Part shown: one piece after another, positions 24,863-31,046 of the stretch
Position numbering within the stretch: position 1 is the stretch's first letter
Layout: each line of letters starts with the position of its first letter
NCBI GenBank assembly: GCA_964496275.1
Contig: CAZBYL010000024.1
Location: 1-34,468 of the forward strand
Reading direction: 5' to 3'
From: CAZBYL01 sp964496275
GTDB taxonomy: Bacteria; Synergistota; Synergistia; Synergistales; Synergistaceae
Length of the DNA: 34,468 bases
The notes under the pieces: model-generated
Told to the model about the DNA's origin: nothing
The model's database searches: none
Seen by the model: the letters and a program-made list of their open reading frames with translations, nothing else
Made by a program: the position numbers and the translations under genes

Positions 24863-25945
24863 ATGAATCGTTTACTAATGTCCAAAAACGGTCCGGCAAT
24901 CGCAGGACTTATAATCGGTGTGCTGGCGGCGCTTCTTGTCAAATTCGGCAACCCCGGAAACATGGGTGTTTGCGTCGCTTGCTTTACCCGTGACGTGGCG
25001 GGCGCGCTCGGGCTTCACCGCGCTGCCGTAGTGCAGTACCTTCGCCCTGAACTTGCGGGCTTCATTCTGGGCGCATTTGTCTCTGCTCTTATCTTTAAAG
25101 AATACCGTCCCCGCGGCGGTTCCTCGCCTATGGTGCGCTTTGGTCTCGGCTTCTTTGCCATGATAGGCGCGCTCGTCTTTCTCGGCTGCCCGTGGCGTGC
25201 ATATCTTCGCCTTGCGGGCGGGGACTACAACGCATTTGCAGGCATAGCCGGTCTTATCGTGGGTATTGCCATAGGCGTCGGATTCCTATACAAGGGCTTC
25301 AGCCTCGGCGCGGCTCGTTCCAACCCTAAAATGGCGGGACTCGTCATGCCCCTTATAGCCCTTGCCATGCTGGCTCTTCTCGTCATAAAGCCCCTATTCG
25401 GAGCGGACGGAACGGGACCCATATTCTTCTCCGAAAAAGGTCCGGGAGCAATGCACGCGCCCCTTATAATCTCTCTGGGGGTAGGCCTCCTTGTAGGCTG
25501 GCTTGCTCAGAGAAGCCGCTTCTGCACCGTAGGAGCCATACGTGACCTCATCATGATAAAAGACGGTCACCTCTTCAAAGGGATAGCCGCATTCATAGTG
25601 GCCGCCTTTGTCACAAACATGGCTTTGGGTCAGTTCAAAACCGGCTTTGAAAATCAGCCGGTCGCACACACCATGCAGATGTGGAACTTTATGGGCATGG
25701 TGCTCTCGGGGCTTGCATTCACACTCGCAGGCGGCTGCCCGGGACGCATGTTCATAATGTCAGGCGAAGGCGATGCCGATGCGGGAATCTTCATCATGGG
25801 AATGCTTGTAGGAGCCGCATTCGCTCATAACTTCAGCCTTGCAAGCTCGGGGACCGGCGTCGGCGCGTTCGGAATTCCCGCCACGATAATAGGTCTCGTC
25901 TTCTGCTTTGCCGTAGGCGGGCTTTTCCTGAACAAGGTAGACTAA
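24863..25945 (+). CDS. yedE: YedE-family putative selenium transporter
   Basis: This 360-residue membrane protein has about 9-10 hydrophobic segments and the YeeE/YedE duplicated Cys-bearing motifs: GNPGNMGVCVACFTRDVAG near the N-terminus, FLGCPWRAYLRLAGGDYNA, QRSRFCTVGAIRDLIMIKDG and LAGGCPGRMFIMSGEGDAD. This longer type with GCPWRAYLRL is the selenium-linked YedE rather than the thiosulfate transporter. The ATG at 24863 follows TGAGGAGGTCAACA; an upstream in-frame start adds residues without similarity. A TusA/YedF-like gene follows after 13 bases, the usual partner. The pair is thought to feed selenium into selenophosphate or labile-selenium molybdenum enzymes; that role is by family, not demonstrated here. 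Confidence 0.87.
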   Translation: MNRLLMSKNGPAIAGLIIGVLAALLVKFGNPGNMGVCVACFTRDVAGALGLHRAAVVQYLRPELAGFILGAFVSALIFKEYRPRGGSSPMVRFGLGFFAMIGALVFLGCPWRAYLRLAGGDYNAFAGIAGLIVGIAIGVGFLYKGFSLGAARSNPKMAGLVMPLIALAMLALLVIKPLFGADGTGPIFFSEKGPGAMHAPLIISLGVGLLVGWLAQRSRFCTVGAIRDLIMIKDGHLFKGIAAFIVAAFVTNMALGQFKTGFENQPVAHTMQMWNFMGMVLSGLAFTLAGGCPGRMFIMSGEGDADAGIFIMGMLVGAAFAHNFSLASSGTGVGAFGIPATIIGLVFCFAVGGLFLNKVD

Positions 25946-25958
25946 GGGGGTAACAAAC

Positions 25959-26174
25959 ATGGCTTCTAAAACAGTTGACGCCCGCGGACTCTCATGCCCG
26001 CAGCCGATAGTTGAAACAAAAAGAGTATTGGACAAAACATCGTCAGGTACGGTAGAAGTGCTGGTGGACACGGTGACGTCCAGAGAAAACGTCCTCAGAT
26101 TCGCTGAAAATGCCGGTTGGAAGGGTAAGTTCGAAGAAAACAAAGAGGGCTTCAAAATAATACTCACCAAATAG
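25959..26174 (+). CDS. TusA/YedF-like sulfurtransferase-fold protein
   Basis: This 71-residue protein is a single SirA/TusA domain. It opens with VDARGLSCPQPIVETKRVLD, in which the CPxP cysteine carries persulfide or perselenide. Full-length YedF proteins of selenium clusters have a second C-terminal domain that is missing here, so this is the short form. It lies 13 bases after yedE with a GGGGG ribosome site and is followed by a terminator, so yedE and this gene form a compact operon. The likely job is to accept selenium or sulfur delivered through YedE. Confidence 0.88.
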   Translation: MASKTVDARGLSCPQPIVETKRVLDKTSSGTVEVLVDTVTSRENVLRFAENAGWKGKFEENKEGFKIILTK

Positions 26175-26195
26175 AATAGTAATAAGATACACGTC

Positions 26196-26240
26196 AAGGG
26201 GCGCTCCGCAGCAGGGAGCGTCCCTTTTACGTTTTTATAA
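26196..26240 (+). terminator. Rho-independent terminator of the yedE operon
   Basis: AAGGGGCGCTCC (26196-26207) pairs with GGGAGCGTCCCTTT, allowing one G-U pair, around a short loop. TTTTACGTTTTTATA follows. Confidence 0.85.
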
Positions 26241-26286
26241 AGAATCGCAAAATGCTATAATACCCGAAAAGGAAGGCGGGATTGAC

Positions 26287-26697
26287 GTGGAAAAGTGCGC
26301 ATGCAAAGGTTCGTTTCTTGAGCGGTTTATACAGCCTGCAATATTGATGTGCCTTGCCACAGAAAACCTGCATGGATTCTCCCTGCTCAAAAAACTCTCG
26401 GAAGAAAAATACATCTCAAGCGGCGGAGCCGTAGACCCCACGGGGCTATACAGAACTCTTAAAAAAATGGAAACGGCAGGGCTTCTCACCTCGGAATGGG
26501 ACATGGAAAGCGCGGCTCAGCCGAGAAAAACATACGCCATCACAGACGAAGGGCGCAAATGCCTGGTAAACTGGGAGACCACTCTCTATGGCTACAGAAA
26601 CAGCATCGACAGACTCGCGCGGTCAATATCCGACGTCCTGGACCACGACCCTGCCTGTCGCGCAAAATGTCTCTGCTCCGCCAAACATAAGAAATAG
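26287..26697 (+). CDS. PadR-family transcriptional regulator with Cys-rich ends
   Basis: The 136-residue protein has a PadR winged helix: FIQPAILMCLATENLHGFSLLKKL, GGAVDPTGLYRTLKKMETAGLLTSEW and the wing PRKTYAITDEGRKCL. Cysteines cluster at both ends (CAC at residues 4-6; CRAKCLCS near the C-terminus), outside the usual PadR core, and might bind a metal, selenium species or thiol. The GTG at 26287 follows GGAAGG. It lies just after the yedE operon terminator and could regulate it. Its last codons fall inside a 43-bp direct repeat whose second copy lies 2 kb downstream, so its original 3' flank has been displaced by an inserted segment. Confidence 0.85.
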   Translation: MEKCACKGSFLERFIQPAILMCLATENLHGFSLLKKLSEEKYISSGGAVDPTGLYRTLKKMETAGLLTSEWDMESAAQPRKTYAITDEGRKCLVNWETTLYGYRNSIDRLARSISDVLDHDPACRAKCLCSAKHKK

Positions 26698-26722
26698 CTC
26701 GGTTTTGTAAAAATACATTCTC
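26680..26722. repeat. 43-bp direct repeat, left copy
   Basis: Starts GCCAAACATAAGAAATAG and ends ATACATTCTC. It matches 28698-28740 at 42 of 43 positions (G against A in the TTTTRTAAA part). It covers the last codons and the stop of the PadR gene. Confidence 0.9.
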
Positions 26723-26746
26723 TTTTAACGGAGAGGTGAGCCTCAG

Positions 26747-28420
26747 ATGTCAGAAACAGACCTTATACAGGTTCTAAAAGGTCTTATTGAAAAATTTGAA
26801 TACGAGTTGGTTGAATTCAAAGAGGCCGGAAATGACTTCGATAAAGATAAAATTGGCAAATATTTTTCGGCCATAAGCAATGAGGCCAATCTTAAGGGCA
26901 GTCAGTACGGTTGGCTTATATTTGGTGTCCGAAATAAAGACAGAGCAATAACCGGATCTGCATATCGCAATACTCACGGTCTTGATATTCTTAAACATGA
27001 AATAGCACAAGGTACAAATGGTGGTGTAACATTTATAGACATCTTTGAAGTCTATCCTTTTGTCAACGGAGAGCACAAAAGGGTGGTCATGTTTAAAATT
27101 CCGGCTGCTGTCACAGCAATGCCAACAACATGGAACGGACATTTTTATGGACGTAACGGGGAGTCGTTGGTTTCGCTTTCATTGGATGAGATTGAAAGAA
27201 TAAGACATCAGGAAAACAGAGATTGGTCAAAACAGATCATAGCTAATTCCTCAATAGAATATCTTGATCCCGATGCTGTGCATCTGGCCAGGAAAAATAT
27301 AATAGAAAAATCATCCAAAGAACACATCTTGCAAGAATTAAAGAAAATGTCAGATGAAGAATTATTGACAAAATATCGTCTTATCGTAAATGGAAATCTG
27401 ACAAACGCCGCAATGGTGTTGCTGGGCAATGAGAGATATGAATATGTGATTGAGCGTCCGCCGCAAGTTGTATGGAGGCTGTATGGGTCGGAAGGCAGGG
27501 ATCTTGGCTACGAGATGTTTAACATACCCTTTATCACGGTAGGAGAAAGGGTTTACTCTAAAATTAGGAATCTTTTATATCGCTATATGCCCAATCAGAG
27601 AGTACTGTTTCCGGTTGAAACACAGCAATACGAACAATCCGTTTTTTATGAGTTAGTCAACAATTGTATTGTACACCAGGATTATTCAATGGGAGCAAGA
27701 ATTTATGTGAATGAATTCGAAGATAGGATTAAACTCACTAACCCCGGGGTTTTTTTACCGCAGGATGTATGTTTGGTGTTGAGCCCAAGCTATTCGCCTC
27801 CGTTCTACCGCAATCAATTGCTCGCAAGCGCGATGGCTGCCTTGGGTATGATTGACAGCATGAGTATGGGAATACGTAATGTTTTCAACATCTTGCGAAA
27901 GAAATGTTTTCCAATGCCTGACTATAATATTGAACATAACCAAGTATCAGTAACAATTTTTGGACGGGTAATAAATATGGATTACACAAGGCTGCTCTTT
28001 GATAACCCTAATTTTGACTTAAACACCGTGTACCTCATTGACAGAGTACAAAAAAATGAACTGCTTAACAAAGAACAGACAAAATACCTTAGGAAGCTAA
28101 AAGTAATTGAAGGGAAATCCCCACACATCTACATATCGGCAAAAATAGCAGAATCAATAGAAGATCAGACACAATATATTAAAAATAAAGGTTTTGACGA
28201 TAACTACTATAAAAAATTAATAGTTGACTATATTACTAAATTTGGAGCGGCAAGCAAACAAGATATACGTAAATTACTGCTTAATAAACTATCTGATATT
28301 TTTAATGATAAGCAAAAAGAATACAAAATAACAAACTTACTGAAGGCGTTGAAACGTGACGGAATTCTTGCTCTGGATTCCCCTATTCATCAGACAGCAA
28401 GGTGGGTAATTAAGAAATAA
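26747..28420 (+). CDS. AlbA_2 (Schlafen-type) / ATP-binding transcriptional-regulator-like protein
   Basis: The 557-residue protein starts with an AlbA_2 domain (residues 1-140: EYELVEFKEAGNDFDKDKIGKY, then GWLIFGVRNKDRAITGS and GHFYGRNGESLVSLS). A GHKL-like ATPase-related domain follows with FYELVNNCIVHQDYS (about 305-319) and the family's FEDRIKLTNPGVFLP (about 330-344). The C-terminus looks like a winged helix (VDYITKFGAASKQDIRKLLL...ALKRDGILALD). COG2865-type proteins with this layout are annotated as regulators, and some are linked to phage defence or mobile elements. The ATG at 26747 follows GGAGAGG. It is the only gene in the repeat-bounded cassette and is AT-rich, consistent with horizontal acquisition. 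Biological role unknown. Confidence 0.82.
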   Translation: MSETDLIQVLKGLIEKFEYELVEFKEAGNDFDKDKIGKYFSAISNEANLKGSQYGWLIFGVRNKDRAITGSAYRNTHGLDILKHEIAQGTNGGVTFIDIFEVYPFVNGEHKRVVMFKIPAAVTAMPTTWNGHFYGRNGESLVSLSLDEIERIRHQENRDWSKQIIANSSIEYLDPDAVHLARKNIIEKSSKEHILQELKKMSDEELLTKYRLIVNGNLTNAAMVLLGNERYEYVIERPPQVVWRLYGSEGRDLGYEMFNIPFITVGERVYSKIRNLLYRYMPNQRVLFPVETQQYEQSVFYELVNNCIVHQDYSMGARIYVNEFEDRIKLTNPGVFLPQDVCLVLSPSYSPPFYRNQLLASAMAALGMIDSMSMGIRNVFNILRKKCFPMPDYNIEHNQVSVTIFGRVINMDYTRLLFDNPNFDLNTVYLIDRVQKNELLNKEQTKYLRKLKVIEGKSPHIYISAKIAESIEDQTQYIKNKGFDDNYYKKLIVDYITKFGAASKQDIRKLLLNKLSDIFNDKQKEYKITNLLKALKRDGILALDSPIHQTARWVIKK

Positions 28421-28634
28421 AAAAATATTTTACCCAAGATTTTACCCACGCAAATGAATTAAAATCAGATTACGACAGGGTTTTGCTGTGTGTCTGGAAG
28501 TCAGCAAAGAGTATAGTTTACCCAAAATTGTATCTGCGCGCATAAGTGGAGATGGTTACAAAAAGCAGCCGGACTCAACAAATGACCGTTCTAGTTTTTT
28601 GTGTAAATATCTCAATAAAACCTAAGTAAAATTA
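28421..28634. other. Non-coding 3' part of the cassette
   Basis: An AT-rich stretch with no gene. TTTACCCA-like words occur three times (near 28430, 28441 and 28520). Nothing further can be supported. Confidence 0.4.
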
Positions 28635-28682
28635 AAAACTGACAGCACCGTTGTTGGCCGGGCTGCAGTTTTATGTTTTTTC
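28635..28682 (+). terminator. Rho-independent terminator of the AlbA_2 gene
   Basis: AAAACTG-A-CAGC (28635-28646) pairs with GCTG-CAGTTTT (28662-28672), one base bulged, followed by ATGTTTTTTCC. It lies inside the cassette, just before the right direct repeat. Confidence 0.75.
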
Positions 28683-28697
28683 CTGACTTTACCATAG

Positions 28698-28740
28698 GCC
28701 AAACATAAGAAATAGCTCGGTTTTATAAAAATACATTCTC
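28698..28740. repeat. 43-bp direct repeat, right copy
   Basis: Second copy of the sequence at 26680-26722, with one mismatch. Downstream of it the sequence differs at once from that after the left copy. Confidence 0.9.
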
Positions 28741-28773
28741 CTCATAGCTTTCATTTTTATCAATTTGTTGACT

Positions 28774-28802
28774 TTGAAAAGGAACCTCTCAACTGCTATA
28801 CT
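28774..28802 (+). promoter_or_regulatory. Promoter of the CarD-like gene with adjacent palindrome
   Basis: TTGAAA (28774-28779) and TATACT (28797-28802) are separated by 17 bp. The palindrome ACTATA-CA-TATAGT (28800-28813) overlaps the -10 end and could be an operator for a dimeric repressor. Confidence 0.5.
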
Positions 28803-28864
28803 ATACATATAGTATGTATCTATACAGTTGTGTTTTTTTACAACGCACTATCGGAGGCAGTAAA

Positions 28865-29188
28865 ATGACAAAGGATGAAGCTATCGAACTCATTGAAAGA
28901 ATTCCGTACATATGCACGGCAAACATGCCAAGCAGCAAAGACCGCCTTGAATTCTACAGACGCGCCCTCCTGAAAAAAGATCCGGTGCAGTGGATTCATG
29001 TCATAAAGACAAATTACATTTGCAAAAACAGCATGCACGGCGAAACGATGCGCATACTGGAAGAAGAGTATACTGCACGCGCAAAGAGAATGCTGCATAA
29101 AGAACTTGCCTCAGCCCTTGAGATAGATGAATCTGAAGTTGAAAAATTTATAAATAACTACATAGACAAAAATATTAAAAACTTGTAA
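28865..29188 (+). CDS. Stand-alone CarD/CdnL C-terminal-domain protein
   Basis: This 107-residue helical protein matches only the C-terminal DNA-binding half of CarD-family transcription factors. KDRLEFYRRALLKKDPVQWIHVIKTNY and ARAKRMLHKELASALEIDESEVEKFI line up with the helical repeats of Clostridia-type CarD (a FKEAL..DCRQWIKIIKT and LYGEFAVALGIPKDEV pattern). The N-terminal RNA-polymerase-interacting Tudor-like domain is absent. It is not a simple 5' truncation, since a promoter, GGAGG and ATG precede it directly. It may modulate promoters without touching polymerase, or antagonise full-length CarD. It lies just beyond the repeat-bounded cassette and converges on a MerR gene. Confidence 0.7.
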   Translation: MTKDEAIELIERIPYICTANMPSSKDRLEFYRRALLKKDPVQWIHVIKTNYICKNSMHGETMRILEEEYTARAKRMLHKELASALEIDESEVEKFINNYIDKNIKNL

Positions 29189-29193
29189 ATTCC

Positions 29194-29215
29194 GCTGATT
29201 CGGCGTGTAATCAGC
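29194..29215. terminator. Short hairpin between convergent genes
   Basis: GCTGATT (29194-29200) pairs with AATCAGC (29209-29215) and overlaps the stop codon of the minus-strand MerR gene. It could serve both convergent genes, but neither side has a long T-run. Confidence 0.4.
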
Positions 29216-30020
29216 AATCCCGAAGTACCTGCACCTGCATCTCTGTCAGGTATTCTTTTGTGCGTGATGTATATCTATTATCTACTTTATATATCTCAAA
29301 AGGCTCGCCTATCTGCAAATTCATCTGCTTTGAGTACTCGTCTATCCTTGAAAGGCAGCGATAATTTCCGCTGTAATTTCCTCTGTAGAAACAGGAAAGA
29401 TACTTTCCCTGCGGAAGTGAAAAATCGCAATCCGCCGTATCCTCCTCCAAAACAAAAAAAACGGAGAGGAATACATTCAGCTTTCCCGGCTCATCACCTT
29501 CACGGGACATAAAGGCTCCTATCTCCAAATTTCCAATCTCCGGAATATTAAGCTCATGCTTCCTGTGAAGTTTCTTTATAACCACGTCCATCTCCTCGTC
29601 CCTCGTAATCCTTTCGCTGAGCTTGACGCACTTTCGTTCGGGAAAATCCTTAAGGTGCACTGTGTCGGCTTCAACGGACATACTCCCATCCAAAAACGCA
29701 ATACGTCGCTTTATTGCTTCCTGCCTTGTACGGAGTTCGCGAACGCGCTCACAGAGCAGAGACTCCTCCTCATGCAAAAGGCTCAGAGTGTTCTCTATGC
29801 TTTGACAGTCGAGATACTCCTTTATCACTGCCACAGGAAAATCAAGCTTGCGCAAATCGCGAATCACATTCAGCTTATAAACATCCTTTAAGTTATACAA
29901 CCGATAGCCGTTTGTATCCCGCTTCGGCGTTAAAATTCCTATCTTCTCATAATAACGCAGTGCATCAGGCCCGATGCCATACAGCTTGGATATCTCGCTT
30001 ATCTTGTAATAATTTTTCAT
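29211..30020 (-). CDS. MerR-family activator with GyrI-like ligand domain
   Basis: This 269-residue regulator has an N-terminal MerR winged helix (YKISEISKLYGIGPDALRYYEKIG, then GYRLYNLKDVYKLNVIRDLRKLDFPV) and a coiled-coil dimer helix near residues 80-115. The C-terminal domain, from about residue 120, is of the GyrI/BmrR effector-binding type (GLEIGAFMS-like strand, YRGNYSGNYRCLSRIDEY). Such proteins sense hydrophobic or cationic drugs and activate efflux genes. The ATG at 30020 has GGGAGGG 8 bases upstream. A divergent YitT-family gene starts at 30105 behind a perfect MerR-type operator, so that gene is the obvious target. Confidence 0.87.
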   Translation of the reverse strand: MKNYYKISEISKLYGIGPDALRYYEKIGILTPKRDTNGYRLYNLKDVYKLNVIRDLRKLDFPVAVIKEYLDCQSIENTLSLLHEEESLLCERVRELRTRQEAIKRRIAFLDGSMSVEADTVHLKDFPERKCVKLSERITRDEEMDVVIKKLHRKHELNIPEIGNLEIGAFMSREGDEPGKLNVFLSVFFVLEEDTADCDFSLPQGKYLSCFYRGNYSGNYRCLSRIDEYSKQMNLQIGEPFEIYKVDNRYTSRTKEYLTEMQVQVLRDC

Positions 30021-30050
30021 AACACATACCCTCCCGCTACAAATTCGCAC

Positions 30051-30081
30051 TTGACCTTAGTACAACACCAAGGTTTATCCT
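30051..30081 (+). promoter_or_regulatory. MerR operator/promoter of the YitT-family gene
   Basis: TTGACC (30051-30056) and TATCCT (30076-30081) are separated by exactly 19 bp. A perfect inverted repeat, ACCTT (30054-30058) and AAGGT (30070-30074), is centred in that spacer. This is the classic MerR-family arrangement of BmrR/TipA-type promoters. The leader before the YitT start codon would be only about 17 bases. Confidence 0.8.
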
Positions 30082-30104
30082 ACACCATAAAGCGGGTGAA
30101 TGAA

Positions 30105-30755
30105 ATGAGAAAAATAACACACGAAGAGAGAAAAAAAGAGCTCATAAAAAAACTGCTGATGAAAGTTGCATTTATACTTGCGGGAACGGCAATTGCATCC
30201 TTCGGAATATACAACATACACCGGCAGACAAACATAACGGAAGGCGGAGTGCTTGGCAGCATACTTCTCCTGCACCACTGGCTGGGAGCGTCTCCCGCCA
30301 TAATAACTCCCGTACTTGATATAACATGCTACGCAATGGCATACAAATGTCTAGGCAAATCATTTATAAAATGGTCCCTATTCTCAACCATGTGCCTTGC
30401 GGGATTCTTTAAGCTGTGGGAACAATTCCCGCCGATTATTCCGGACCTCTCTGCATACCCGTTGGCCGCGGCTGTCTTGGGCGGAATATTTGTCGGTGCG
30501 GGAGTCGGCATAATCATACGCCAAGGCGGTTCAAGCGGCGGCGACGACGCTCTTGCTCTGACAATCTCGCGCGTCACAAACTGGCGCATATCGCAGTCAT
30601 ACCTGGTAACAGACATAACAGTTCTGCTGCTCTCCCTAAGCTACATTCCAATAACGCGAATAGCATATTCCCTAGTCACGGTAACAGTCTCATCCGTGCT
30701 GATAGACATAGTACAAAAAAAGGAATTCGTATGCACGGAAGAGGGGTATGAATAG
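30105..30755 (+). CDS. YitT-family (DUF161) membrane protein
   Basis: The 217-residue protein has a basic N-terminus and about five or six hydrophobic segments. LAGTAIASFGIYNIHRQTNITEGGVLGSILLLHHWLG and GAGVGIIIRQGGSSGGDDALALTISR are the family's conserved regions; the usual cytosolic C-terminal DUF2179 domain is missing, so this is the short form. The function of the family is unknown. The ATG at 30105 was chosen over upstream frame-open codons because the MerR-type promoter ends at 30081. The divergent MerR/GyrI gene and the shared operator suggest induction by a small hydrophobic compound. Confidence 0.83.
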   Translation: MRKITHEERKKELIKKLLMKVAFILAGTAIASFGIYNIHRQTNITEGGVLGSILLLHHWLGASPAIITPVLDITCYAMAYKCLGKSFIKWSLFSTMCLAGFFKLWEQFPPIIPDLSAYPLAAAVLGGIFVGAGVGIIIRQGGSSGGDDALALTISRVTNWRISQSYLVTDITVLLLSLSYIPITRIAYSLVTVTVSSVLIDIVQKKEFVCTEEGYE

Positions 30756-30960
30756 AGGAAGTGATTTTAGATATAAAATATCATAAAAATATACACAAAG
30801 ACACCTTGATAGGGTTGACAATTCTGACTATGGTCATACAATATCAAGTGGATATATCCAACGCAAGTGTTTCCCAAATTTCAGTAAATATATCGTTCTG
30901 CGTGTAAGGATTTACATTGAGATAGGTTGTTCATTGACTTTAATTTAGGGAGATGATTTA
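30756..30960. other. Intergenic region upstream of the phase-variable peptidase
   Basis: It contains a likely promoter (30815-30842) and a ribosome site GGGAG 8 bases before the ATG at 30961. A small AT-rich dyad GATATAAAATATC may end the YitT transcript. No gene is seen. Confidence 0.5.
30815..30842 (+). promoter_or_regulatory. Probable sigma-70-type promoter of the peptidase gene
   Basis: TTGACA (30815-30820), a 16-bp spacer and TACAAT (30837-30842). The match is good, and it is the only strong candidate upstream of the peptidase. Confidence 0.6.
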
Positions 30961-30961
30961 A

Positions 30962-30994
<33 letters not shown>

Positions 30995-31046
30995 TCGTAG
31001 GAAGGTCTTACTGCGTTCGCTGACATTTGCTTTCCTCGCTCTGTTC

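Larger units (their letters stand above)
26723..28697. mobile_element. Direct-repeat-bounded cassette carrying one AlbA_2-type gene
   Basis: The segment between the two 43-bp copies holds a single AT-rich gene, its terminator and little else. Its composition is clearly AT-richer than the PadR and yedE genes to the left. The arrangement is what site-specific integration at the PadR 3' end, or a repeat-mediated insertion, would leave. No integrase, transposase or terminal inverted repeat is visible inside, so the mode of movement is unknown. Confidence 0.5.
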
